Below, in pieces: positions 42,971 through 53,619 of a stretch of DNA of 64,000 nucleotides. The DNA comes from Hirsutella rhossiliensis (lineage: Eukaryota > Ascomycota > Sordariomycetes > Hypocreales > Ophiocordycipitaceae): contig NW_025408667.1 in NCBI RefSeq assembly GCF_020360975.1, positions 10,974,001 through 11,038,000 on the forward strand. The letters are read 5' to 3'. The notes under the pieces are model-generated. The model was not told the DNA's origin, did no database searches, and saw nothing but the letters and a program-made list of their open reading frames with translations. The number at the start of each line of letters is the position of its first letter. The stretch's first letter is position 1. A program made the translations under genes and the position numbers.

Positions 42971-45900
42971 CATCAGCCCCATTGCACTATCTCCATGACG
43001 AGACATCCCGCGTGAACCAAAGCGACAAGAAGACCCTGCGAGTCTTCCAAGCTAACGTTGGCAAGATCTCGCCAGCACATGACTGCGCCCTTGCCCTCGC
43101 CGACTCTGAACGATACGATATAGTGCTCCTCCAGGAGCCGTGGACGGAAGCCAAGGACGGCCGATGTCTTACCAAAACCCACCCAGCCTACGATACCTTC
43201 TCCCCAGTCGACAGCTGGGACGACAACAGCACCCGACCCCGAGTAATGACCTATGTCCGGCGGAGTCCCTGCCTGATGACAGATCAGAGGAGGCCTGTGG
43301 CGACCCGCGACATTCTCTGGCTCACCATCAACAACATAACAGTAGTAAACTTCTATCGACAACCGCACTACGATGAAGCACTGGAGATGCTCCTCCAGTG
43401 GACCACACCAGGAAGGTGCCTAGTAGCAGGCGACTTCAACGCCAAACACAGTAGCTGGCAAACCGGCCGGCTCGATGGCCGAGGTGACGACATCGCCTTT
43501 GGGCCTCTGAGAACGGCCTTAGCTTGCTCAACCCTGCCGATGTGCCAACGAACCCACATGGCAACACAATAGACCTCGCCTTCTCCAACATACCACTATC
43601 CGAAGCTGTCGTGGAGGAACACCTGGCCACCAGCTCTGACCACTTCACGCTCAGCGTGACACTCGCTGACCTGGCTCCGGCCTCGGTGCCGCTAGGAAAG
43701 GTCCGCCTCACCTCTGACGACGAGCTCGCTCGTTTCGCCGAAATGGTCGATTCCGGAGCAACAGCTATCCCGGCCGCGGCCTCGTCTCCCCAAGAGCTTG
43801 ATTCCCTGGCGTTGGCGCTCGTGGAACTTCTCCAACTGGCAGCCAAGGCCGCCGGTCGCCCGTCCGCAAAGGGCACGCAGCGCGCCCTGGTGGACAGAAG
43901 AATGCGCCCTCGCCGCGGCGGAATACCGCGCGATTAGGAGAGTCTACCCTCTCGGCTTCAATCGGAAGTCCAGCTTGCAAGAGAGACTTCCAGAAAGTCG
44001 TGCGGCGAGCCAAAGACATTACTGGCGCAATCTGATCGACAGCTTCACTGACAGCGCCTCCGTATTCAAAGCGGTCCGATGGCTGAGATCACCGGGCGCT
44101 TTCCAGCCTCCGCCCCTACAAGTAGGCGATGTAGTTTACGAGACGCAGCTTGACAAAGCCAATGCCCTACGGCGGGCGACGCTCGAGCGGCGCACGGCGG
44201 ACGACGACATCCCAGATCCGTGGATCCCAGTCGACACAACGAAAACCGTTCCCTTCACGCAACAGGTGTCGCGAGGAAGTGCGCGACGCAACCCTACGGA
44301 CAGGAAACACGTCTCCCGGCCCCGACAGCATCACGGTACAAATGCTCAAGGCGGTATGGCGTATTATCGGAAGCCACGTCCAGCGGCTGTACGAAGGCTG
44401 CCTCACCATCGGCCATCACCCGAAGCCGTTCAGAGAGGCCGAAGTAGTCATGATAACAAAACCAGGCCGAAGGAACCTCTCGACCCCTCGTGCCTGGCGA
44501 CCCATCTCCCTACTGTCCTGCCTAGGCAAAGGTCTCGAGCGGCTCATCGCACGGCGCCTGGCATGGGCCTCCGTCCACTACGGAGTCCTCCATTCACAAC
44601 AAGCTGGCGCTCTCCCGAAGAGATCTGCCGTTGACCTTGTTGCCGCTCTGCTGCATGACATTGAAGAGGCGTTTGCCCGCGGACAAGTTGCCACGTTGGT
44701 GACTATGGACATCCAGGGAGCCTTCGACACTGTCCTCCGCAACAGGCTGATCCTTCGCCTCCGTGAGCAGGGGTGGCCAGAACATCTCGCTCGATGGGCT
44801 GGTTCTTTCATGCATGACCGCTCGGCGCGCGTCAGATACCAGGACACTACCACGCCCAGCTCGCCTCTCCAATGCGGCCTCCCCCAGGGATCACCAGTCT
44901 CGCCCATCCTTTTTCTGTTGTACACGGAACCAATTTACCGCCTAGGGAAGCCGAAGGGCGCTTCGGCTACGCAGACGACACGGGTATCCTATGCATAGGT
45001 AACTCCTGGAGAAGACAGCCGAGAGAGCGTCGCGCTATGTAAACGAACTTGTGGCCTGGGGCGCCGCCAACGGCATCGCCTTCGACCCGATGAAGACTGA
45101 GGTCATGCATTTCTGTCGAAGCAAACCTAAAGTTGCCCGCCTATATTTCACGGCGACTCAGAGAAGCGCCCTGACCGAGCACTGCGATGGCTAGGCATCT
45201 GGCTCGACAGCACCCTGTCGTTCAAGACACACGTGGAAAAGTGGACAGCCAAGGCACAGGTCGTGGCCTATCACTTGAAAAGTCTGGCAAACACCAAACA
45301 TGGTCCTCTTCCGGTGCCGTTCGCAGAGCCGTAAGAGCATGTATCGAACCGGTGCTGCTCCACGGCACCGAGGCATGGTACCCCGGATTAACCAGCCCGC
45401 GATGGACCCAGCCAGCAAAAGAAGGACCATCCGGGATACAGCAACTCATCCGAAAGATGAACAAGTCGCTTCACACATCCATCCGAGCCATCCTGCCTGT
45501 TTGGAGGACGACGCCGATCAATGCCCTCCATCGAGAGCGGCATTCCACCGGTGATACAACTGCTCGAGGGCGTCGCATGCGCTTCGCGGCCCGCCTCAAG
45601 TCTCTCGATGAAGCCCATCCGCTTGCGAAACGTACAGTCCGGCCCAAGCCCCCTGTCATCCACAGGTCGATCAAACTGAAGTACCAGGTGCCGCGAGAAG
45701 GCTTCCGGACCCGACTTCGACGCAGTGACCAGCTGCTGCCTTGCAGCAGGCGGCCAGTCTCCTCCCTCGCCGCTTCGGCGACGATCAGGCGCTGCCTCTG
45801 CAAACCGCCCCGAAAGACCAGTCAGCAGCGGATTTCCGCATTTGGCTCCGGTCAGTGCCACCACACACTCTGGTCGTCTACTCAGACGGATCGCTCTCCT

Positions 45901-46627
45901 CGGATGCAGCGGTCGGTTATGGCTATGCCATCCATCTGGATGGGCAAACCGTCCTAAGTGGCTGCGGCCGACTTGGGCCCGCTGAGGTTTTGATGCAGAA
46001 GCGAAAGGCGCGCTCGAGGGCCTGCGCGCTGCCCTAAGCCTCCCACGATCGCAGAGGGTAGTCGTTTGTCTCGACAACATCGCGGCGGCAACATGCCTCA
46101 GAGGCATGCCGGCAGACTCCTCCCAGGATGTCTTCCTCGAGTTCCAGGCCCTGGCCACAGCACACGGTGCCACGGAGGTCCGCTGGATCCCCGGCCACAC
46201 CAGCATCCCAGGCAACGAGCAGGCCGATGCCTTAGCGAAAGCAGGAACCTCTCAACCCGAGCCCGCAGGCGCTGTCCCGACACTGGCATATCTGCGCAGG
46301 GCTGCTAGGCAGCAGCCTAAAAGTGCAGTTAAAGCCTGGTGGGAAGCCTCTGCACCCGAACAGTACAAGCCACTGCACCTTAAGCCGACGACCGGCTGCC
46401 CCCCGGAGCTCAAACTCCCCCGACCGCTACTCCACCACTTGCTTGCAGCCCGAACCCGTCACGGGGACTTTGCCGACTACCACGAGAGGTTCAACCACGA
46501 CGATGCGCGACTGACGTGCTCATGTGGCCGACGAAAAGAGCCAAACCATGTCTTTTATTGCCGAAAGATCGAGCCGCGGCATCGGATGAGGCTGACACCT
46601 CACCGACTGCAGCAGTCAATCGCGCAA
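42971..46627 (+). pseudogene. LINE ORF2: endonuclease, reverse transcriptase, RNase H; frameshifted
   Basis: Enzyme for target-primed reverse transcription. The APE-type endonuclease shows LRVFQANVGKISPAHD, IVLLQEPWTEAKDG, VAGDFNAKHSSWQ and SSDHFTLSV (the last in another frame, about 43635). The RT has GPDSITVQMLKAV, WRPISLLSCLGKGLERLIA, TMDIQGAFDTVL, LQCGLPQGSPVSPILFLLY and FGYADDTGIL (44960-44990, split by a frame change). RNase H has VVYSDGSLSSDAAVGYGYA, VVCLDNIAAATCL and RWIPGHTSIPGNEQADALAKAG; the terminal knuckle is LTCSCGRRKEPNHVFYCRK. The stop is at 46627. Frame changes lie near 43510, 43880, 44265, 44980, 45180-45350, 45960 and 46110, so the protein is dead. Confidence 0.88.
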
Positions 46628-47062
46628 TAGGCAGAGACTTCGACAGATTCGTCAAGCTGGCGAAGGCGACCTCCTTCTTTGAATGGGCTTGCCCTCGCCA
46701 CTAGGCGGCTGTATCATCTTTCCTCACCTCTTTCCTTTGTTCAACTTCCCCGGATTCGGCCAGGCAGAGGTGCTGCAACACCCTTTGCCCGGCCGGGTCA
46801 ACTGAGGCTGCGCTCTGCAGTCTCCGACAACGGTCCCTTGAGACCAAAACTGAATGGCAATCTCACTGCCGCGCCTGTACGACCCGCTGACGGGCACCAG
46901 GTTCAACACGGAGCGCCTCAGAGCCGATGAAATGCTGGATGGTGGTTTGTTTACGTTTGCGAGAGGAAACTGTAGACAGCCCTAGCTCAGCACGTCCTGT
47001 GCCCCACCGGGACCTGAGCGGCCTCACGGCCGCTGGACGAAAAATACACATACATACATACA
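46628..47062 (+). other. LINE 3' UTR and TACA tail
   Basis: Non-coding 3' end, similar in arrangement to 3970-4430, ending in gctggacgaaaaatac and a TACA repeat (47046-47062). Confidence 0.75.
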
Positions 47063-47077
47063 TGTAGCTTATAGGAA
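47063..47077. repeat. 15-bp TSD, right of full-length LINE
   Basis: Perfect copy of 41164-41178. Confidence 0.92.
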
Positions 47078-47085
47078 GACGTCGT

Positions 47086-48064
47086 TTAGTCAAGGTAGAG
47101 TGGTGGATACGGTGCATCGCTCAGCTGTTGACCCTGACGCCGTTGTTGGTCAGCGAGGCGCATCTTCATCCCTGCTTTAGCCTTTGTAGTTAGCCGTAAA
47201 CGCAGCACGTAGGGAGACAGGCTTATAAACCTTCTGTCGGCGTGTGGTTATAGAGGCTCTGACGATCGAAAGGCGCCTCAAGGAGTAAGCCTTGCAGCGA
47301 CGTAACCCGTGACACAGCAACATAGCTAATACCGGCCTGGAAGTCGCGTGTAGCGAGATCAGTAACTATTTGCTCCTTCGTTAGGCTCTGGCATTTGTGA
47401 ACAGTGATAGCAAACGCCACCATCAGGAAACTGCGTGCGAGCGCAGGTCTCGTTGCCCATAAGGAAATCACGCCTGACTGGGAGGATGGGTGAGATTTTC
47501 CTGCCCTCGTTAGTTATTAGATATGGCGGTCCATCGTAGCTATCAAAGTCCACCATAATAACGGCCGGGGGATCTTCCAATGGTTCGGCGCCTGGGTTCC
47601 AGGCGATATCGTATACAGTACCCTGGGCACCGTTAACTAGGCCAGCTGGCTGCCATAGGTTAGTAGTGAGCATTACCCTGGCGCCCTTAGCAACAGGAAC
47701 TTGTTAGATAGATTGCCAGCATTGTCGCTTGGTGCCTGCCCGCGCCCTTGCCTGATTCTTTGCCTCCACCTGTATTGCCGGGGCGTTGAGATGCACCATA
47801 TGCTCGTAATTGTATTCGTTGACCCGGGCCCTGGTAGAATACACCCGCAAAGCGGCCCTGAAGCTGTCAACCTCGCTCTGCGTTAGCCTGGACTGTACCC
47901 GACTGCTAAGGAGGTTCCAGTATATATCCACCTCTTTCCCACCGAGACTGCTAGATATTGCTCGGGCAGGGAGGCTTTGCGAGGACTTGCGTGGCTGCAG
48001 CAATACACACCCGCAGGTGGTGCCAGGGAATGTTGTAGCTAGGTCGGCCGCGGAGCTAAATTTG
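47086..48064 (-). pseudogene. Helitron Pif1-type helicase, C-terminal fragment
   Basis: The C-terminal part of a Helitron Rep/helicase, which unwinds DNA during rolling-circle transposition. Reading leftward: YWNLLSSRVQSRLTQSEVDSF, VNEYNYEHMVHLNAPAIQVEAKNQ, then in a new frame DNAGNLSNKF, ARVMLTTNLWQPAGLVNGAQ, VRRDFLMGNETCARTQFP and, after another shift, VAFAITVHKCQSLTKEQIV. It continues through RDFQAGISYVAVSRVTSLQGL to a final basic tail ending YPPLYLD at 47086. These are helicase motifs IV-VI and the C-terminal 2B/SH3-like part. The Rep domain and Walker A half are absent, so the element is truncated beyond about 48064. The LINE landed nine bases downstream of its stop codon. It is a different Helitron family from the one at 52.4 kb. 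Confidence 0.85.
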
Positions 48065-48393
48065 ACCTAGAATCCGTTAGTAACCGATGGGTTCGATAGA
48101 TTCGACCCACGATGGAAGTGGAAGCGTGTGCTTGAAACTTGCATTGAAGAAAAGCTCTCGGAAACGGCTAGCTCGTTACCTAGTCAACGCTCAGGGGTTT
48201 GCGGCATGGCCTTCATTTGGTGGCGTTGCCAACCGACCACTCCCCGCACGAGTTGAGTACAGGGGAGGCCAATTAGCCAATGAGAAGAGGTTTTATGCCT
48301 CTCTTTCTGACTGAATAAACGCCCTTCGGGCTGAATTAATACGAGAGGAAGGCTCGCCAGCCGCGGCTCGCGCAAAGACGCCTTTCGGAACGA
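48065..48393. other. Intergenic, nothing recognised
   Basis: Separates the truncated Helitron helicase from a minisatellite; no gene seen. Confidence 0.4.
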
Positions 48394-48532
48394 AGTTGGC
48401 GACAGGAGAACCGGAGAAGAGTTGGCCACAGGAGAAGAGTTGGCCACAGGAGAAGAGTTGGCCACAGGAGAAGAGTTGGCCACAGGAGAGAGAGAGAGTT
48501 GGCCACAGGAGAGGGTTGGCGACAGGAGATAG
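48394..48532 (+). repeat. 18-bp minisatellite (gttggccacaggagaaga)
   Basis: Three perfect units at 48421-48474, with degenerate units and a (ga)n stretch on either side. The antisense frame through it is a Ser-Pro-Val-Ala-Asn repeat that I take to be non-coding. Confidence 0.85.
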
Positions 48533-48959
48533 GAGACGGGAGAAGTGAGAGGAAGACAGGAAGAAGAGTGAGGTCGAGATACGAGATACGGCGAGAGACG
48601 TAGAGCGTTATCGTGAGTGAAGTCGAGATAGAGCGTCGGGGAGGCAGGCTAGGCCGCTGGAGGGAGATTTTGGTTTGCAAAGCCGCACGCCGCAAAGGGC
48701 GTGGAGAGACGGCAGGGTTGAAGAGAGATGTGGGTGGGTAATGCATGTCTTGGCGAGTGGAAGGCTCGGAAGATTTACAGGTGCTATAAGTCGTAGATAT
48801 AAACGGAATAAGGAGTATATTGGGGAAGTTTTGACTTGATTGTCTTTGTGAAAAGGAGAGCAAGAGGAGAAGGGAGTGTCCTATTGGAGCCCTTCGCACT
48901 TGAGATTTGAGGATGATGAAGCATGTTCCTTGTCATGTTGTATTGTTTCGTTCGTTGCT

Positions 48960-50381
48960 TTAGAGAATATTCTTGGGCGGACGTCGGGCGCGGAGCGGTC
49001 GGGAAGAGATCGACGTGGGAGGTCTGATAGAGCCAGAGACGGATGTGCCCGGGCGATTGACCGGTTCGGTGTCCATCTCTGACCCTGCGGGGTCTTCCGG
49101 GGACGGAAAGGAGGAAGTGTCGGATTTGGGGGAGTCTTGATCGTCACAGGCGGTGATTATGGTGGAAGTTTCGGGAGAAAGTCGCGGTCTTTTGGTTGGG
49201 GTTTGATAGGGATCGGGCAATGACCGACTTGATGTGAGTATATGGGGATGGACTGGGCTAGATGCAGGTGGCGTGGGGGATGCGGGGCTTTGGGCGGCCT
49301 TGCGTTTTTTGGTAGAGGTAAACCTTGCCAACGCATCGCTATAGTCCGAGGGATTGCCGACCGTGCCCTTGGGTGTCGTCGGCAGTAGTGTCGCAGAAGC
49401 CTGGTTGGACATGGCCCTGTCGAGGAAAGTCCACGTATCGGGGACAACGATGAAGATATAGTCTTGGTCGAAAGCCGGGGCATGTGTCATGATCTGGTGA
49501 TCCAGTAAGCCGGCGATTTTGCCCGTACAGGTGAAGAGAGCGTTCGGCTGGAATTGGCTGTCGCCCCTCTCGGTCATCTTCTTGCATAGAGAGGTCCAAG
49601 GATTGGCATGAATGGGGAAGATGACGAAAACTTGGAAGGGGTGAAAGCCCTTGAAGGGTGTTTTGCCGGGAATCCCAGGACAAATATAGGTGGAGAGTTG
49701 GACAAAGCCGCAGCACCTCAGCTGGCTGTCGTCAAGGGCCGCAGCCGAGTTTCCATGCAGGAGGTCGCGGCCGGAGCCGATGACAGGTCCCGTGAAGGTG
49801 ACAATGGGTTGTATCGTTGGGAAAGCATCCGCCGAGTTGAGGGTGCGAGGGAAGACTCTGCGGATATCGTCAGGGAGGGTAGTGGGGACGGAGAGGTTTG
49901 GAGCATAGACTTACGGTTGGCAGCTGTGATCGCGGACGATAAGCGCGGGGACGGTGTATTCTGTGATGTTGTCATCCTCCGACTCCAAGCCATCACGTCG
50001 CTCGATTTCCCACGTCAGGGCAAAGGGATGAACACGGCCGACCATGAAGAACCATTGCTCGGTCCATTCCGAGGGGATTATCTGTTGGTTGTATATGGAA
50101 ATATTAAGGCTGAGGAAGATGCAGGTCGATGGACTGTCAGTATCTGACCGGATTGCTGCGTACTCTGGAGTCGACAGCCATGAGGGAGTCGGAAGGAAGA
50201 CCCTCGCTAGGGTTTCCACGTTGAGCCCTTTGATACGATGCTCATTCTGGTAGGCGAACCTAGACGGGCAGCCGGGCTGGACAAAGGCCATCATGGACAT
50301 GTCGGCGCCAGCATTTTTCTGGCTGTCAAGAGGTTGCCGCCGGGAGGACGAGCTATCGACGTCGAGCTGGGAGGCCGACAT
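48960..50381 (-). CDS. Two-exon protein of unknown function (454 aa), possible OB-fold
   Basis: Exon 1 is 50381-49915 and exon 2 is 49857-48960; the 57-base intron starts gtaagt and ends ccgcag. The join DHSCQP-VFPRTL keeps the frame open, giving 1365 bases with a single stop. The N-terminus is Ser-rich and polar (MSASQLDVDSSSSRRQ). Two similar strand-glycine motifs occur in the middle: IVTFTGPVIGSGRDLL and LFTCTGKIAGLLDHQIM, each followed by hydrophobic strands (FVQLSTYIC; DYIFIVVPDTWTFLD). This recalls an OB-like fold, but that is inference. The last 170 residues are Ser/Pro-rich with nuclear-localisation-like clusters (STKKRKAAQ, PTKRPRLS). It is divergent to the Helitron Rep/helicase gene and near the truncated Helitron helicase, so it may be an accessory gene of such elements (some Helitrons carry RPA-like proteins). 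Confidence 0.6.
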
Positions 50382-51049
50382 CGAGTGAATATGGCAGATG
50401 TAGTCACCGTGGAGGTGTAAGGAGGTTACGCAGAGTAGAGGTAGGCAGGCATCCTATAAAGCAGGTTTTCTTGCTGGTCGGGAGAGTGTTCGCGGCTATG
50501 GTCGGGGAGACTTAAGAGTCAGTGAATGTTACCCAGGTGATAGATCAGAGGCGGGGGCATGCGGGAATGAGCTGGCAAGGTCTCTCGAACAGTCTCGACC
50601 ATCTGTTTCTGCGGTCGTGGGTGAAGAAGGCAGCCGGGGTTGGAAGTTGAGTAGGGGGGTGATGGCTATGTTGGGAGAAGTACTTCGTAGGAGGTCGGCG
50701 AACGGTAAGGTTAGTGTGGGCAAGTCTGCGGAAAAAGAAAGCCCAGTAGTACCCTTCGGTGTCATCGTTCCTTGGAGTAGATAGCAAAGGCGGGCAATAG
50801 CGAATGAGAGTGAAAGAAAGAAGGAGGTTATGGTAGTATTGCAGGGCTCCTTTTTTGGCGGTCGTCGGTAGTTGGATGGGCATTGCGTGCGGCTGAGCGA
50901 GGTGGGTGCCAACCGTGTCGAGTCTACCATTGGGACACGGTGAAGTCGGATATATATGGATGGGGTCGACCTGGTGAGGGGGATGCGAGTTGGTCACGAG
51001 AACTCTCCAAGGGTTTTTGCAGGTCGAGACTCCGGTGGCTAGCGACTAC
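50382..51049. other. Upstream region of the 454-aa gene
   Basis: Likely promoter and leader. Antisense open frames here (50529-50997) are proline-rich and without domains. Confidence 0.35.
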
Positions 51050-51265
51050 AAGAGGAGGGGCAGGGGGATTCTTGCTATCGGTTTAGCATTAAGGCCGTTG
51101 ATGCGACGTTGGTGGTGGCGAGGGAGCAAACCTAGCCGGGTAGTCCGGCTGCACGAGGGACATCGTGGACATGTTATCGCCGGTAGCCTTTTGGCTGTTG
51201 CTCGACGAGGTGGATTGGCAGCTATTGATGGAGAAACTGATGCGCAAGGTGGGTGGGACGGTGTT
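51050..51265 (-). pseudogene. Degenerate duplicate of the N-terminus of the 454-aa gene
   Basis: In one frame SFSINSCQSTSSSNSQKATGD then NMSTMSLVQPDYPARFA, and in the next frame RRINGLNAKPIARIPLP. These correspond in order to SSSSRRQPLDSQKNAGA, DMSMMAFVQPGCPSRFA and HRIKGLNVETLARVFLP at residues 10-64 of the intact protein (48960-50381). Homology stops after about 60 codons and the two pieces lie in different frames, so this is a relic of a tandem duplication. Confidence 0.6.
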
Positions 51266-51814
51266 GGAAGGGCCGGAGTATGGTTGGAAGTGTGCGGCGG
51301 GCGGTTGGCGCGGCCACCCCATGTGCCGGAGGTCGGCAGTAGCCAGGGATTCGCTGGAGTGCGCAAAAGAGAGCACGGCGATGGAAGGGCCGCCTTTGAC
51401 AAAGCCGGGGTAGCAGGTCGCATGTGGAGACCAGCCGAGGGCCGGGACGGTGGACGCACATAGGCAGGGTAATGGGGGATTATAATGGGGTAGTACTGCA
51501 TCGCCTCGGTACCATAGGGAAGCATTATAAGGGAAGAAATGCCACGGCCATGAGGGAAGTGATCGGTTAGGAAGCTTCCCATTCGGAAGAAGTAGCGTCA
51601 TTAACAAGCGAGATTATCCAAGTGGAGGTGCTCCGGAGCCAAAGCTTCATAACCTGTTGCCAGTCTACGGTAGTCGACGTCGAGGAGGCAGAAGCATGGC
51701 GGATAGTCCTGTAGGGAAGCTAGGCGAGGCGGCTGCTCACACTGGAGCCTGTTCGTTGTCAGTCGGGGATGGAGGAGGGGCAGGAACGGGGAGTGCCGGT
51801 TTTGGGGTGCGGAG
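51266..51814. other. Spacer between divergent genes, nothing recognised
   Basis: Could hold control sequences for the Helitron gene to the right. No motif could be supported. Confidence 0.3.
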
Positions 51815-52465
51815 ATGATACCGGGCCACTTCCGAGAAGGGCACAGAGCACAGGAGACAGGCTTGGGGCGGTTCGGAAGATACAAATCACTGGCGAATGC
51901 AGCATCAACGTCTCGGCCGATTCAGCCTAAGCAGTCTGCGGTTGAAGAAACCGCATGGAGAAAGCATGCAGAGGCAATCGCAAAGTCAGTGCCGAAAAAA
52001 CTCCCGCGAGGCGGTTTGCGGTCAAACAGAGCACGGAGGTTCCATAATACGGTTAGAGGCGAAAGTTCCGCGCAACATCAGTCGCCAAGGCAGCTTCCGA
52101 GGCCCTGGTCGCCCGGAGAACGTGGAGATCCATGGGCAGTGGATTCTGATCGTCCGCTCCGTCATCGACACTTTTTGCCTCAGAATAGGGGTCCTGAAGA
52201 TGGTGATCAGGGCGATACGGCGGCGGCCGGCGATGTCCCGGGTGTTCGTTCGGAAAAGGGACCGACGCTCCGACCTATCCAGCCCAAGGAACCGGCATTC
52301 GGAGACCTAAGGCGAAACGAGCAATTAGCAGCATCGATTGCATGGGGTTTGCCGAAGCGCCGTCGGGGACGGAGTTGGCGGGTAAAGGGACTACCAGACC
52401 GCAAGGAATCTCTAACGCAGCAGGTTCGGCGCAGCGTCGGGGCCGCCTCCCATGGGAGACGGTAG
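51815..52465 (+). pseudogene. Putative N-terminal region of Helitron protein, with repeated basic motif
   Basis: A 216-codon frame, rich in Arg, Pro and Gly. It contains two related segments: SRPIQPKQSAVEETAWRKH continuing to AIAKSVPKKLPRGG, and LRPIQPKEPAFGDLRRNEQ continuing to ASIAWGLPKRRRGR. They share RPIQPK, a charged linker, an AxxIA helix and a basic end. The frame overlaps the next segment (from 52452) by a few bases in a different phase, so it may be the broken N-terminus of the Helitron protein or a separate small gene. Function is unknown; nucleic-acid contact is plausible from charge. Confidence 0.4.
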
Positions 52466-53619
52466 TGCAGCGGTGGGTGTGGACGATGACGCGGCAGAGC
52501 CAGCGGACGCTGTGCTGGGCGGACTGAGGCAGCCCCGGAGGCAGGAGAAGAGAGCCCGTCTTCCTAGCCGGTATGGGCGCCCGATAAAACAGGTCCGAAG
52601 TGGAATCGGAAGGCAGAGGAGACGGGAGCTGCAGGCCGAAGACCTGGCTAGTGTGCTGCGCTTTTTGGAGGAAGACTTTGCCTCGAAGGAGAGATTGTCT
52701 AACGATCAGACGTGGTGTACACCAATACCGCTCGAGAGGAAGGTGTCGACGGTGCGAGATTTCTATCAGGCGTTTCATGATGCGAGCACGTTGCCGATAC
52801 GGACCTGCATGCTGTGCTACGGCAAGTGTACGGGCGGAGAGTTAAGGGAGATTATGTGGGATCAGTGGCTGTCAAGCTGCGTACCAAAGGGCGGCCACTC
52901 ACCATTTTCATGCCGGGGTTGCTTTCCCGAGGGCGAGTCCGTGTCGGTGTGTGCCGAGTGTGGCCGATGCCTGGCACGCGGGAGCCTGTCGCCGGCGGTT
53001 CACCTTCACAGCCGCCTTGGCTGTGAGCACATGTTCCCAGATGAGCTCAAGGGACTCACGCCGGTCGAGGAGAAGCTCATCTCACCGAACTCGTCTTACG
53101 GGTTTGTGACGAGGTACAGCATTCCGGGCGCGCAGAGGCAGGGCGTGAGGTATCCGAGGCACGTCAAGGGCCACATCACAGTGTTTCCGAACAATGCGCA
53201 GGAGCTGGCAACCAAAGTGCTGCCGCACCCCCTTTTGCAAGCACTGGATGAGATACACATTTCGTGGCAGGGCGCGGAGAAGCCGGCACCGAGCGACCTG
53301 TCGAGTCTCTTATCGGTAAGGCGGCGGGTCGTCGAGAGGGCCCTTATCTGGCTGAAGAAGAACAACCCCACTATACCGAGATCGAGATCGACGTGGCGGA
53401 GATGGAGAGCTGGGAGACCCGATACACGGGGTGCCGAGGTTGGTGTACGATCGCATGGAGCGGAACGAGCCGTCTGCATGGGAGAAAACGCGAACGGCCC
53501 ACGTTGTGCCGCCCTCAGAGCGCGCCATGGACGACGAGGGGTTGGTAGAGATCGACCAACTCTTCGCGCTGCTCAACCAAAGGCAAGAAACAGACGGCGA
53601 GGCTGAGGGCAGGGCCTAA
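52452..53619 (+). pseudogene. Helitron protein, Cys-rich N-terminal (DUF6570-like) region
   Basis: Reads RTCMLCYGKCTGGELREIMW, then SCRGCFPEGESVSVCAECGRCL, ELKGLTPVEEKLISPNSSYGFV, GHITVFPNNAQELATKVLP and ALIWLKKNNP in one frame. The pattern (Cys-x2-Cys groups, LTPVEEKLIS, Y/H-GHI-VFPN) is the conserved domain upstream of Rep in Helitron proteins. After NNP (about 53365) the text continues in frame 2 as HYTEIEIDVAEMESWETRYTG. From 53430 it continues in frame 1 as PRLVYDRMERNEPSAWEKTR, ending 53619. Thus two frameshifts lie within 70 bases. Confidence 0.75.

Larger units (their letters stand above)
41179..47062 (+). mobile_element. Full-length Tad1-type LINE (5.88 kb) inserted in Helitron 3' region
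   Basis: Perfect 15-bp TSD at both ends, 5' UTR of about 130 bases, ORF1, ORF2 (endonuclease, RT, RNase H, zinc knuckle), a 3' UTR and a short TACA-repeat tail. It is the same family as the truncated copy at 3147-4430. Coding regions contain about ten frame breaks, although the duplication and tail are pristine. Confidence 0.92.

Noticed and set aside
48394..48532. CRISPR-like array
   Set aside because: Repeats are contiguous without unique spacers and the genome is eukaryotic; it is a minisatellite.
48336..48899. 187-codon antisense frame through the minisatellite
   Set aside because: Its coding appearance comes from the repeat; Leu/Pro/Ser-rich low complexity and no start context.
50529..50997. 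Proline-rich antisense frames of 133-150 codons
   Set aside because: Overlapping alternatives in two frames, no domain, in the presumed leader region of the 454-aa gene.
51046..51607. Two long antisense frames (172-178 codons)
   Set aside because: Only the last 60 codons resemble anything (the relic of the 454-aa gene); the rest is open by base composition.
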